Source: Pseudovibrio sp. Ad37
GTDB lineage: Bacteria; Pseudomonadota; Alphaproteobacteria; Rhizobiales; Stappiaceae
DNA: 64,000 nucleotides
Direction of reading: 5' to 3'
NCBI RefSeq assembly: GCF_001623075.1
Contig: NZ_LMCF01000024.1
Location: 1-64,000, forward strand
Shown here one piece after another: positions 26,563 through 34,904 of this stretch. The position numbers and the translations under genes were made by a program. Within the stretch, counting starts at the first letter, position 1; every line of letters starts with the position of its first letter. Below the pieces are notes generated by a model. That model saw only the letters and a list, made by a program, of their open reading frames with translations. It had not been told where the DNA came from and searched no databases.

Positions 26563-27360
26563 ATGAAGCGCATCCTCTTGACGAGTCTCGAATTTGGGCA
26601 AAGCTACGGTGTTGACCGGGCGATCTGCGATCTTATCATCGCAGGTCGGCTTTCTGCTGTAGGCTGTGTTGTCACTGGCAAGATGTGGTCGAGGGAGTTC
26701 TACCAGCTTCGTGACGTGGTTGCCTGGGCCGAACATGAAACCATGGTCGGCCTGACTGTCACACTGACAAAACCTGCCGGACCACTCACTGATTTTGGTC
26801 GGACGGTATTCGGAGAGACGTTCCCCGCGCCGTGGTGGTACGCAATGCGCAGCCCCATGAAGATGCTACCGGAAGAGGCGATCGCCGCTGAGATCGCCGC
26901 TCAGGTGGATCTGTTCGAAGAAGTCTATGCTCGTCCGCCAGCCTTTGTTGCCATTCAGGGTAACCTCGCAAAGCATCCTGCCGTGCATTCAGCGCTCATC
27001 ACGGTGCTCAGCATGATGACAGGACGAGAGCCTGCACTGGTATTGCCTGCTGGTGTTAGTCGGTCGAGTAATTCCATTTCCAAGCGCGCCACCAAAGCCG
27101 GATTAGAAACTATATTCTCAGGTCCAGATCTGCCAATGGCTGATGAGGACACGGATCTGCGAGATTTCTTCTGGCACGGAATCAATGAGGCGCAGGATTC
27201 GGCGATGGTCTTATGTCGGCCATCCTATCCTGAAGAGCAGGCCCAACCCGTCAAAAAGAAAAACGTGCGCCAGAGCTCATCCCGTGAGAACCAGCTGAAG
27301 TTCCTGATAAGTGAGGAATTTCCGTTTCTTTTGATGGAAAAAGATATCTTCTTGTTCTAA
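26563..27360 (+). CDS. ChbG/YdjC-like carbohydrate deacetylase homologue lacking metal ligands
   Basis: I chose the ATG at 26563 (MKRILLTS), with GGGAG nine bases upstream, over a TTG at 26509; the product has 265 residues. The fold outline is that of YdjC/ChbG/HpnK: strand plus EFG-x-S-x(2)-VDRAI, then AGRLSAVGCVV, GLTVTL, and PPAFVAIQGNLAKHPAVHSAL. The metal and catalytic residues of active members appear to be replaced: ADDFG is SLEFG here, the GLHL His is missing, and the HxHLH segment reads QGNLAKH. It may be a pseudoenzyme or have changed chemistry. It closes the gene set with GT2-GtrA and GT39 and has its own terminator. Confidence 0.65.
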   Translation: MKRILLTSLEFGQSYGVDRAICDLIIAGRLSAVGCVVTGKMWSREFYQLRDVVAWAEHETMVGLTVTLTKPAGPLTDFGRTVFGETFPAPWWYAMRSPMKMLPEEAIAAEIAAQVDLFEEVYARPPAFVAIQGNLAKHPAVHSALITVLSMMTGREPALVLPAGVSRSSNSISKRATKAGLETIFSGPDLPMADEDTDLRDFFWHGINEAQDSAMVLCRPSYPEEQAQPVKKKNVRQSSSRENQLKFLISEEFPFLLMEKDIFLF

Positions 27361-27398
27361 GAACGATCTCTTCCTGCGGTTGAAGAGATCGTTCCTTT
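27361..27398 (+). terminator. Terminator of the glycosyltransferase gene set
   Basis: A perfect 13-bp stem GAACGATCTCTTC/GAAGAGATCGTTC begins right after the stop codon, with an 8-base loop and a CCTTTT tail. Confidence 0.9.
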
Positions 27399-27465
27399 TG
27401 AATTTGCCATAAACGTTGGGGTATTTATGAACACCCCTAATTTGCCTAAAACTAAAGAATATCTC

Positions 27466-27481
27466 TGTGACTCCGGTCACA
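27466..27481. promoter_or_regulatory. Crp-type operator TGTGA-N6-TCACA
   Basis: TGTGACTCCGGTCACA is a perfect palindrome matching the E. coli CRP consensus core. It lies 99 bp upstream of the ATG of a Crp/Fnr-family gene, whose recognition helix keeps the R-E-x(3)-R residues that read TGTGA. Autoregulation is the likely role; this is an inference from motif and position. Confidence 0.6.
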
Positions 27482-27579
27482 AAATGGCCGCATGATAGAC
27501 CTAATTAAAATCATCAATTATATTGATGCAGCTTAAACTAAAAAACTGAATCTACGGCGCGTCAGGATCTTGTGGCAAG

Positions 27580-28269
27580 ATGACAAAGTTCAAAGAACTC
27601 CTTCAAAACAGCTTTTCACTGTCGGGTTTGGCCGAGGAACATGCACATGGTCTCTCTGAGATAGCTCAGCCTATGTCATTGAAATCCGGCGCAGTTCTCT
27701 TCAAGGCTGGGGATCCTGGTAATGGTTGTTATGCAATCATCGAAGGCAGCATGAAAGTCTCCGTTGTCTCGTTGGATGGCAGTGAGCAACTGCTTGCAGT
27801 TCTCGGACAGGGCTCTCTGGTAGGTGAAATTGCTTTGCTTGATGGCAGTGAACGATCTGCTACCGTCACGGCACTTAAACCGAGCCAGCTTGCATTTATC
27901 TCCAAAGCTGCATTTTATCGTTATGCTGATGAGAACCCCGCTGTTTACCGTCACATGCTGCAGATCGTAGCCACGCGCCTGCGTCGTTCAAACGATGCTC
28001 TCGCCGCACGGTCGTTCTTGCCACTCAATGGACGCGTTGCGCAGACACTGCTGCAACTCTCTGAAACATTTGGCAAAAAAGTCGATAGCAGCAAAATCCT
28101 CGTTCACTATAAGATCTCTCAGGCTGAAATCGCCAATATGGCTGGTGGTGCCCGTGAGAACGTCAGCCGCGTACTCAATGTCTGGAAGAGAGAAGGCGTT
28201 ATCAGCCGCCTCTCTGGATATTACTGCCTCGAAAAGCCAGAGGTGCTACGAGCTGCCGCAGAGCTTTAA
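27580..28269 (+). CDS. Crp/Fnr-family transcriptional regulator
   Basis: A 229-residue protein. Residues about 15-125 form a cyclic-nucleotide-binding beta barrel: VLFKAGDPGNGCYAIIEGSMKV, then GEIALLDGSERSATVTAL, where the E and R-S/T of the phosphate-binding cassette are retained. A dimer helix follows, then a winged helix near 150-220 with ISQAEIANMAGGARENVSRVL. The recognition helix has RENVSR, equivalent to CRP RETVGR. There is no N-terminal Cys cluster, so it is not an Fnr-type Fe-S sensor; cAMP or another nucleotide is plausible. Globin-like and thioesterase genes follow on the same strand. Confidence 0.9.
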   Translation: MTKFKELLQNSFSLSGLAEEHAHGLSEIAQPMSLKSGAVLFKAGDPGNGCYAIIEGSMKVSVVSLDGSEQLLAVLGQGSLVGEIALLDGSERSATVTALKPSQLAFISKAAFYRYADENPAVYRHMLQIVATRLRRSNDALAARSFLPLNGRVAQTLLQLSETFGKKVDSSKILVHYKISQAEIANMAGGARENVSRVLNVWKREGVISRLSGYYCLEKPEVLRAAAEL

Positions 28270-28349
28270 ACTCGGTATTTGAGTAAAAGTGACCCGAACT
28301 AACAAAAAGGGCATGGGCCTTGTCCCAACAAGGCTCCTGAAACATCGAG

Positions 28350-28763
28350 ATGACCTATCAGCATTTTGACATTCGCCCACAGGACGAGTGCACACTAATC
28401 CATCCTGACCTGACGCATTCTCAAGTGCGTGCTTTGGTTGCCAGGCATTCAGAAAAACTCCGCCATAATGGCGAGCTGGCATCGGTCTACCAGAATAGCA
28501 TGAAGTGCGACTGGGAGGATTACGAAGCTCAGGCCGTGCGTTTCTGGTGCTCCGCTCTCATGAAAGACAGAAGCTATTCTGGCCGTCCTCTTGGCAAGTA
28601 TCGCGGTGCCGCAAAGCAGGTATGCAGCGATGATATTGCCAGCTGGTTGAAATTATTCGAGAATGCAGTAGATGAATGCGTTGCTGAAACCGCTCGGGCC
28701 AACACCAAGAAATGTGCGACCCAGGTTGTTGATTGCTTCCATATGGCGATGATCCCTGCTTGA
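28350..28763 (+). CDS. Truncated-globin-like protein lacking heme-pocket residues
   Basis: A 137-residue protein that aligns along its length with the group III truncated hemoglobin encoded at 29284. Shared framework: LTHSQVRALV / ITPAQINHLV; FWCSALMKDRSYSGRPL / FWASVLLKTGSYKGKPV; WLKLFENAV / WMDLFEEEV. Pocket residues are changed. The proximal F8 His (after the conserved GxP-turn) is Tyr (PLGKYRG), the B10 Tyr is Ser, and the E7 His position is not His. The G8 Trp is kept. It probably keeps the globin fold but not canonical heme binding. Start ATG 28350; 80 bp after the Crp-type gene. Confidence 0.65.
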   Translation: MTYQHFDIRPQDECTLIHPDLTHSQVRALVARHSEKLRHNGELASVYQNSMKCDWEDYEAQAVRFWCSALMKDRSYSGRPLGKYRGAAKQVCSDDIASWLKLFENAVDECVAETARANTKKCATQVVDCFHMAMIPA

Positions 28764-28822
28764 GTAGTTGAGCTTCGCCATGCATAGCATTTCGCATGAT
28801 GGATCTACGGAGCTTTAGAACT

Positions 28823-29251
28823 ATGAATGATACAAGAGACGCTGTCGAAGAAGAGCAGCCGATTGGTGAGCTGACCACGCGCACAATGGCGATGCCGGCA
28901 GACACCAATGCTTCTGGCGATATCTTCGGCGGTTGGGTCGTCTCTCAAATGGATATTGCCGCCGGTATTGCAGCAAGCCAGTGCGCCATGGAGCGCGTTG
29001 TGACTGTTGCGATCGACAGCATGACCTTTATCCGCCCTGTTAAAGTGGGCGATGTAATGTGTGTCTACTCCAATGTGCTCCGTGTTGGCAGAACCTCTGT
29101 AACGCTTTCCATCGAGGCTTGGGCTTTGCGTCACCGCTTTGGCTATCGCGAGAAGGTTACGAATGCTCAGTTCACCTTTGTTGCTGTTGACGATAACGGC
29201 AAGCCGATTGTGATCTCTGAAGAGCAACGTGCTAAGTACAACAAAGCTTAA
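28823..29251 (+). CDS. Acyl-CoA thioesterase, hotdog fold (YciA-like)
   Basis: From the ATG at 28823 (MNDTRD), with GGAG ten bases upstream, the protein has 142 residues; an upstream ATG at 28796 lacks a ribosome site. It has the single hotdog domain of the YciA/Acot group: MPADTNASGDIFGGWVVSQMDIAAG, where the N-A-x-G-D-x-F-G-G motif carries the catalytic Asp, followed by VTVAIDSMTFIRPVKVGD. It hydrolyses acyl-CoA to free CoA and acid. Its place between two globin-like genes looks like an operon, but a functional link is not obvious. Confidence 0.9.
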   Translation: MNDTRDAVEEEQPIGELTTRTMAMPADTNASGDIFGGWVVSQMDIAAGIAASQCAMERVVTVAIDSMTFIRPVKVGDVMCVYSNVLRVGRTSVTLSIEAWALRHRFGYREKVTNAQFTFVAVDDNGKPIVISEEQRAKYNKA

Positions 29252-29283
29252 GCGGATCGCGGATTAGGAATAGGAAACAAGCT

Positions 29284-29733
29284 GTGTCATCAAAAATTCC
29301 CGTTATGTCAGCGCGTGAGCGGACACCGCTTGATCCTTCCATAACACCTGCCCAGATCAATCATCTGGTTGAGAGTTTTTATGGCAAGGTCCGCCAGCAT
29401 GAAACGCTTGGCCCCATTTTCCTGAGGGAGATGGGGGAGGACTGGGGGCCGCATCTACATAAGATGAAGCACTTTTGGGCATCAGTTCTGCTAAAAACTG
29501 GATCGTACAAGGGCAAACCAGTTCCGGCTCACGCTAGAATTCAAGGTGTCACCACTGAGAACTTCCATGAGTGGATGGACCTGTTTGAAGAGGAGGTCTA
29601 CGCGATCTTCTCGCCAGAAGCAGCACCGCTTCTTCTGGCAACTGCACAGCGCATCGCACAGAGCCTGTGGCTTGCAATGTTCGCAGACCCGTTTGCTACG
29701 CCTCCTGCAAAATTCGGCAGCCGCGCAGCTTAA
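29284..29733 (+). CDS. Group III truncated hemoglobin
   Basis: A 149-residue protein starting at GTG, which AGGAATAGGAAAC precedes; an internal ATG at 29305 lacks a ribosome site. It shows the group III trHb pattern known from Campylobacter Ctb. The B-helix SFYGKV carries the B10 Tyr, GPIF gives the CD1 Phe, and WGPHLHKMKHFW holds E-helix His residues. GSYKGKPVPAH has the proximal His, and EWMDLF the G8 Trp. The expected role is O2 or NO binding/detoxification in the cytoplasm. It is 32 bp after the thioesterase gene and probably cotranscribed with it. Confidence 0.88.
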   Translation: MSSKIPVMSARERTPLDPSITPAQINHLVESFYGKVRQHETLGPIFLREMGEDWGPHLHKMKHFWASVLLKTGSYKGKPVPAHARIQGVTTENFHEWMDLFEEEVYAIFSPEAAPLLLATAQRIAQSLWLAMFADPFATPPAKFGSRAA

Positions 29734-29762
29734 AAATCAGTTTGTATTGTAGTGCAGCTTAC

Positions 29763-30248
29763 CTAGCTCGGGAATTTCTTTCTCGAGCGCAATGCGTTTT
29801 GCCTGAAGTACTCGCGTAATGCTTCCAGTTCTTCGGGACGACGGCGTGCAGTATCCGCAAATAGACGCTCGTCAACAACCGTATGGCATCCTTCTGCCCA
29901 TAGGCGAAGCAACATAGCAAACCGGTCAGAGCGTTCGTCAGTGGTCAGCGGCGTGTTTGGCTGTCGTGTTGAATTGGAGAGCAGCCGACTGCGCAGCCCT
30001 TTTTCCAGAATCAGACAATCCAGCAAATAGGCAGCAGTAAACTCGTCGGCAAGGTGTGCGACGGCTTCCCTCAAAGATTGAGGCACATATTCAGATACAT
30101 ACGATTGCCATGCAGACTGTGGCTGACCAGCAATATCAAACATTAAATCCTCCATCGGTTTCCCGAGGAGGACTGGCGCAAAATCCATTGAAACTACCGC
30201 TTGGTTGTTACGAATGATGAAGACAGCGTCCTCACTTCGAAACCACAT
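29763..30248 (-). CDS. Hypothetical protein, 161 residues
   Basis: I do not recognise this protein. It is a soluble, mostly alpha-helical sequence without signal peptide or membrane segment. The N-terminal 30 residues look like a small beta unit (DAVFIIRNNQAVVSMDFAP). The rest is helical, with acidic and basic stretches (RPEELEALREYFRQNALRSRKKF at the end). The ATG at 30248 has AAAAGGG immediately before it, a poor spacing, so a start at an inner ATG (MDFAPV) is possible. It is convergent with the globin gene and has no operon partner. Confidence 0.55.
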   Translation of the reverse strand: MWFRSEDAVFIIRNNQAVVSMDFAPVLLGKPMEDLMFDIAGQPQSAWQSYVSEYVPQSLREAVAHLADEFTAAYLLDCLILEKGLRSRLLSNSTRQPNTPLTTDERSDRFAMLLRLWAEGCHTVVDERLFADTARRRPEELEALREYFRQNALRSRKKFPS

Positions 30249-30608
30249 CCCTTTTGGCGGAGACCACCTTGCCCGGTTAGGCAGGTTGGCGAGGGCGCCA
30301 GCCCTTCTCTTGATGATGCGTAGGATTTGGCACGAAAATGAGGCAATTGCAAGTGGGCACCTTTCCTTTGTTCTTTGTCCACACTTTCAAATTTACGTCA
30401 TGTCGTATTCTAGCACCACAAAACGCAACTTCCGCTAAGTGAATATCTTCAATTTTTGTGGTTCTATAAACTGAATTCCCGTCATATCTGAGTATTCTCC
30501 TCAGACTTTGAATGAGCGCATAGTGGCAGCTCAAAAAGGCAGAGCATTCCAAATATTCCGATCAATTTTCTCAGTCAAATTTCTAGGCCCTTCAGGAAGG
30601 AAAAAACG
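30249..30608. other. Intergenic region without a supported gene
   Basis: About 360 bases between divergent genes. A minus-strand frame at 30277-30552 is open but has no ribosome site and an unlikely composition. The region should hold promoters for the sugar dehydrogenase gene (ribosome site AGGAAGG at its end) and for the hypothetical gene. I see nothing else. Confidence 0.4.
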
Positions 30609-31850
30609 ATGTGCACCACAAAGCCCGTTCTCTTTGGAGTCCTGACAGGGTGCGCCTACGCCTTGCTGCTAACCACATCTCTGGCAGCAACGACCACCAA
30701 AATGGTCGATGGTGTCAAAACGGAGTTTGTGGAGCAGGTCTCTGAAGAGCAGAAAACTCTGGCTCGCAACACTAAAGTTGTGGTCATGCCCAAAGGCTTC
30801 CATATCGAACCTTACGCTGCCGTTCCTGACGCCCGCCATATGGCAGTCGCAGCTGATGGCAAAACTGTCTTTGTAGGGACGACTACGGACAGAGTCTGGG
30901 TCGTTACTCCGGATAAAGAGGGCAAGAAAGCTGCGGAAGTTCGCCAATTCGCTCCAGATCAGTCCTTCATCATCCCCAATGGTGTGTGCTTCACAAAAGA
31001 TGGCTCGTTGGTCCTTGCAGAGCAAAACCGTGTCCTGAGTTTTCCGAAGGCATTGGAAAACAAAGAGCAGGGCAAGCCTGCGGTGAAGGTGCTAGTCGGC
31101 AAGGGTATGCTTATCCCTCCCTCTGAAGAAAGCTATAATCACTCCTCCCGTGTGTGTGATCAGGGCCCGGATGGCCGCATCTATATCTCGCTCGGACAGC
31201 CTTACAATGTCCCGCCCAAGATGAAGCTAAAACTCTATGACAGCCTCGGCATTGGCGGCATTATCTCCATCACCGCAGATGGTATGGATCGTCAGGTCTA
31301 CGCGACCGGGATCAGAAACTCCGTAGGATTGGAGTTTCATCCAAACTCCGGCAATCTCTGGTTTACCGACAATCAGGTGGATGGCATGGGAGATGACATC
31401 CCGCCTGAGGAGCTGAACAAAGGCACCGAGCCGGGCAAGAACTACGGCTTCCCATGGTATGGCGGTGGAACGGTCCGTACTCCTCACTATATTGATGAGC
31501 CTGTCCCAAGTGGTGTGGTGAACCCGGAAGTTGAGCTGGACGCCCATGCCGCAAGTTTGGGCATGACGTTCTATCAGGGCGATATGTTCCCTGAAGAATA
31601 CAAGGGCGGCGTCTTCATCGCACAGCACGGTTCATGGGACCGCTCAGTGCCAATTGGCGCACGCGTAGTGTTTGTGCCCATCAACGAGAAAGAGGAAGCT
31701 GGAGCACCAAGCATTGTCGCCACGGGCTGGATTGATGCCAGCGGCGATTATCTGGGCCGCCCGGTTGATGTGGTCGAACTTGGCGACGGGTCATTATTGA
31801 TCTCAGATGACTCTGCCGGCGGTATCTATCGCATGTACTACGAAGAGTAG
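30609..31850 (+). CDS. Exported PQQ-type sugar/sorbosone dehydrogenase-like beta-propeller
   Basis: A 413-residue protein with a signal peptide (hydrophobic up to about residue 26, LLLTTSLAA). The rest resembles the glucose/L-sorbosone dehydrogenase propeller: ARHMAVAADGKTVFVGT, IPNGVCFTKDGSLVLAEQNR, YATGIRNSVGLEFHPNSGNLWFTDN and KNYGFPWYGGG. The RN-x(2)-GLxFxP/LWxTDN segment is the strongest mark of the family. It probably oxidises a sugar or aldose in the periplasm with PQQ, though no PQQ synthesis gene is visible here. An LTGC near residue 15 resembles a lipobox but is too early in the hydrophobic core. Monocistronic. Confidence 0.82.
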   Translation: MCTTKPVLFGVLTGCAYALLLTTSLAATTTKMVDGVKTEFVEQVSEEQKTLARNTKVVVMPKGFHIEPYAAVPDARHMAVAADGKTVFVGTTTDRVWVVTPDKEGKKAAEVRQFAPDQSFIIPNGVCFTKDGSLVLAEQNRVLSFPKALENKEQGKPAVKVLVGKGMLIPPSEESYNHSSRVCDQGPDGRIYISLGQPYNVPPKMKLKLYDSLGIGGIISITADGMDRQVYATGIRNSVGLEFHPNSGNLWFTDNQVDGMGDDIPPEELNKGTEPGKNYGFPWYGGGTVRTPHYIDEPVPSGVVNPEVELDAHAASLGMTFYQGDMFPEEYKGGVFIAQHGSWDRSVPIGARVVFVPINEKEEAGAPSIVATGWIDASGDYLGRPVDVVELGDGSLLISDDSAGGIYRMYYEE

Positions 31851-31880
31851 GGAGCTTTCCCGACGTGCAGCAATACACCT

Positions 31881-31916
31881 AAAAGAAAAGACCAGAGCAA
31901 TGCCTCTGGCCTTCTT
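31881..31916 (-). terminator. Terminator between convergent dehydrogenase and msrA genes
   Basis: CCAGAG/CTCTGG stem with a short loop. The minus strand continues in TCTTTTCTTTT and the plus strand in CCTTCTT, so it may serve both genes, best for msrA. Confidence 0.65.
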
Positions 31917-31934
31917 AAGTTCTATACTAAGCCC

Positions 31935-32564
31935 TTAGTGCTCTCCGGGGATACCTTTGTAAGCATTTGGACCCCAGACCTGTTTGACGCGTTGATCACG
32001 GCCACAGCGGTAGCGGTAGAACTTGTAGCGGATCGGGTTCTTCTCGTAGTAGTTCTGATGATAATCTTCTGCATCATAAAACGGCGCTGCAGTGCGGATT
32101 GGTGTTACAATCGGGCGGTTGACCTCACCTGATTTTCCAAGCGCTTTCTTAGAGGCCTTTGCCGCTTTCAGCTGCGCAGGGGAGGTTGCAAAGATGGTTG
32201 TCTGATAGCTCTCACCACGATCACAAAACTGACCACCAGCATCTGTTGGATCAACAGAATGCCAGAAAGCTGTCAGCAGCTCTTCATAAGACACCTTGGC
32301 CGGATCAAACTTCACTTCCAACGCTTCGATATGACCTGTGCCACCAGCAGAAACCTGCTTGTAGGTCGGGTTTGCACTGCGGCCACCTGTATAGCCGGAT
32401 GTGGTCTCAAGAACGCCTTCGATCTTGTCAAAGTCAGATTCGATACACCAGAAGCAACCACCAGCAAAAATTGCGGTTTCGGTCTCAGCAGCTTGCGCAG
32501 GCTGGCTCACAGCATAAAGCAAAGGAAGAACGGCAAGGGCTTTTGCAGCTTTGCGTGCAATCAT
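31935..32564 (-). CDS. msrA: Peptide-methionine (S)-S-oxide reductase, exported
   Basis: A 209-residue MsrA. The catalytic motif is GGCFWC (Cys37 nucleophile, Cys40 second Cys in this numbering), followed by the family segments VLETTSGYTGG, YEELLTAFWHSVDPTDAGGQFCDRG and YHQNYYEKNP. It repairs oxidised methionine in proteins. The first 26 residues form a signal peptide (hydrophobic AKALAVLPLLYAVSQPAQA), so it acts in the periplasm, where a thioredoxin-like reductant would be needed. AAGGA precedes the ATG by 7 bases. No msrB is adjacent. Confidence 0.94.
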   Translation of the reverse strand: MIARKAAKALAVLPLLYAVSQPAQAAETETAIFAGGCFWCIESDFDKIEGVLETTSGYTGGRSANPTYKQVSAGGTGHIEALEVKFDPAKVSYEELLTAFWHSVDPTDAGGQFCDRGESYQTTIFATSPAQLKAAKASKKALGKSGEVNRPIVTPIRTAAPFYDAEDYHQNYYEKNPIRYKFYRYRCGRDQRVKQVWGPNAYKGIPGEH

Positions 32565-32682
32565 CTCAGATCCTTAAATCAGGTCATGCATTGGAATTGC
32601 CAAAACCTTAGCAGCCGTCCGCCCACAACGGAAATGAAGTCACTTCAACAAAACGTCAATCACTGAGAGCGTGCTCTGCAAA

Positions 32683-33150
32683 CTAAAACTCGCAGGACAT
32701 GTTCCATCCGGTCACGTTAAAGCCAGCCTTGTAGTAGGTGCGTATGGCGCCGTGATTGTCAGGAGCGACACGAAGACCAATGCGCGTCAGGCCATCTTTC
32801 TTGAACGTCGCCTTCAATGCTTCAAGAGCTTTGGAAGCATACCCCTTGCCCCGATGTTCTGAGTAAACCAGAAAATCCATGATGAAGGCAGACGCATCAT
32901 CCTGAAGGGAGTACCAGAGAAAACCAACTTCCACTTCGCCAGCCTTCGTCTTGTTGACGATGCTAAGCAGCTTGTTGTGTTCGTTGCTTTTTCCCTCAGG
33001 AAAGGCCTTTAACAAGCCGTCCTCGGCCTTTTTCAACGCGGCCTGTTCTTCCATACTGCGATTATCCATCAGATCCTGGGCGTATTCAGAGACGGAAATG
33101 ATCTGAAACTCGTCAAAACGAGCTGCGGGAAAATCCTGAAGAGCAATCAT
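32683..33150 (-). CDS. GNAT-family N-acetyltransferase
   Basis: A 155-residue GNAT. Residues about 70-145 show the core: VGFLWYSLQDDASAFIMDFLVY (beta4), then SEHRGKGYASKALEAL (the Q/RxxGxG/A acetyl-CoA loop) and LRVAPDNHGAIRTYYKAGFNVTG (late motif with the conserved Tyr). The N-terminal part is helical (SMEEQAALKKAEDGLLKAF) and probably forms the substrate lid. The acceptor is unknown. It is a single gene, divergent from the sugar transporter. Confidence 0.85.
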   Translation of the reverse strand: MIALQDFPAARFDEFQIISVSEYAQDLMDNRSMEEQAALKKAEDGLLKAFPEGKSNEHNKLLSIVNKTKAGEVEVGFLWYSLQDDASAFIMDFLVYSEHRGKGYASKALEALKATFKKDGLTRIGLRVAPDNHGAIRTYYKAGFNVTGWNMSCEF

Positions 33151-33292
33151 GGCAAATCCTGGTTGGCAAAGGTTGAAGCGCTTCGGAAGGTCTTGCGCTG
33201 ATCATGTGACGGGAAGCTTAATTGAAGACTAAGGCCGCGAAAAGCTCAATGCTATAATTCCTAACAGGTGCAATTTAAGCCACCGGATCATC

Positions 33293-34834
33293 ATGGAGAC
33301 ACCGAAACTATCCATGTTGTCTTTCCCGCATATGATCAAACATTATTGGGGTCTTGCGAAAAACAGCTCAATTCAGGGCTGTGTGTCTTCCGGTTGGTTA
33401 GAGACCTCCGCCTATACTTTCCCTTGGTCTTTAAAGGGATTGCGCATGATTATCCTCCTGGCATGTATCGCCGTACTTTGTGGTTTGCTCTATGGCTACA
33501 ACGAAGGCGTCATCGCTGGCGCTTATGAGCCCATCAAAGCAGAGTTTGAATTCTCTGCGTATTGGGGAGGGCTTCTGGTCGCATCCTTGTCCATCGGCGG
33601 TTTGATCGGAGCCTACCTGAGCGCCTATCTCAGCGACAGATTTGGCAGACGATCAACGGTCATCATTGCAGCCCTGTTCTTTATCACCGGGGCTGTCTTA
33701 TCCAGTGTTGCGCAAGACCTTTTCATCCTCACATTTGCTCGTTCTCTCATCGGAATGGGGATTGGCCTGTCCTCAATGGCAGGCCCCCAATATGTCTCCG
33801 AAATTGCACCGCGCAAGATCAGAGGCCGTATGCTTGGCGCGTTCCAGTTTATGATCTCCTTTGGTGTCTTGATTGGCTACCTCTCCAATCTGATCACACT
33901 TGATCTCGGCTACAGCGCAGAAGCCATCAATCGCTGGCAGTTCATGTTCCTCCTTTCCGCAATCCCTGCAGCGTTTCTGCTCTTTGGAATCTGGAGTGCC
34001 CCTGAAAGCCCGCGCTGGCTTGTCATGGCAAAGCGCTCAGCAGAGGCTGAGGCCGTCTTTGAAAAGATCGAACCAACCCGATCTGAGGCATGGGTCAAAG
34101 GCAATGTGAAGCGGATTGAACAAGATCTCGCCGAAGTCGCAGACCAAAAGGGAGGCTGGCTGGACCTCATCAATCCACGAAACCGGCCTATCACCAGTTT
34201 CTGCGTCTTCACCTTCCTGTTTCAGCAACTCAGCGGCATCAATGCCGTCATCCTCTACGCACCGGAGCTCTTCGGTGACCTGGGCTTTTCTGAGGAAGCA
34301 AGCCGCTTATCTGCAACGGTCGGTCTTGGTGCAGCACTCGCTCTGGCCGCAGCTGCCAGTTTGCTTCTCATTGATCGTGTTGGCCGCAGACCCCTGATGG
34401 TCTACGGATTGCCCGCCTGCGCACTCTCTCAGTTCCTGATTGTGGGAGGTTTTCTCATGGGGGACGGGATTGGCACGGCTTTGTCCGTCTCAGGTCTTTG
34501 CCTCTACGTAATCTCCTATTCCCTCTCCATGGGGCCGCTGCCATGGGTCTACATGTCAGAGGTGTTCCCCAATTACCTGAGGGCCAAAGGCATGGTTGTG
34601 GCGGTAACTGTCAACTGGGTCTTCACATTCCTTGTTGTGTTCGGTTTCCCCAAATTGAACCAGCTCTTCACGATCACCGAGATCTTCCTGTTCTTCGCCA
34701 TATGCTGTTGCATCGGAACCGTCTACGCCATCCGCCGCGCACCAGAGACCAAAGGTGTCTCTCTGGAGGATATCTACGAGCTGTTCCACAAAGGGGACAG
34801 CAAGACAGCTGAGAGGCCAGTTGCTGGCGAGTAA
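33293..34834 (+). CDS. MFS sugar porter-family transporter
   Basis: Up to 513 residues, 12 membrane helices. Sugar-porter signatures: LYGYNEGVIAGA in TM1, DRFGRRS after TM2, PESPRWL after TM6, QQLSGINAVILYAPELF in TM7, DRVGRRP, GPLPWVYMSEVFP in TM10 and APETKG after TM12. It imports a sugar or polyol by proton symport. The start is unsure: the ATG at 33293 has no ribosome site and adds about 50 poorly conserved residues, while the ATG at 33446 has AAGGGA upstream but begins directly in TM1 (462 residues). No catabolic genes accompany it. Confidence 0.88.
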   Translation: METPKLSMLSFPHMIKHYWGLAKNSSIQGCVSSGWLETSAYTFPWSLKGLRMIILLACIAVLCGLLYGYNEGVIAGAYEPIKAEFEFSAYWGGLLVASLSIGGLIGAYLSAYLSDRFGRRSTVIIAALFFITGAVLSSVAQDLFILTFARSLIGMGIGLSSMAGPQYVSEIAPRKIRGRMLGAFQFMISFGVLIGYLSNLITLDLGYSAEAINRWQFMFLLSAIPAAFLLFGIWSAPESPRWLVMAKRSAEAEAVFEKIEPTRSEAWVKGNVKRIEQDLAEVADQKGGWLDLINPRNRPITSFCVFTFLFQQLSGINAVILYAPELFGDLGFSEEASRLSATVGLGAALALAAAASLLLIDRVGRRPLMVYGLPACALSQFLIVGGFLMGDGIGTALSVSGLCLYVISYSLSMGPLPWVYMSEVFPNYLRAKGMVVAVTVNWVFTFLVVFGFPKLNQLFTITEIFLFFAICCCIGTVYAIRRAPETKGVSLEDIYELFHKGDSKTAERPVAGE

Positions 34835-34904
34835 AACCGCAAGCACTAAAAGCACCGCATGACTTCTCATGCAGTGGTGAAGCTAAAATCCCGAGAAACG
34901 GGAG

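Noticed and set aside
27580-28269. Assignment as an Fnr oxygen sensor
   Set aside because: The N-terminal cysteine cluster needed for an Fe-S centre is absent.
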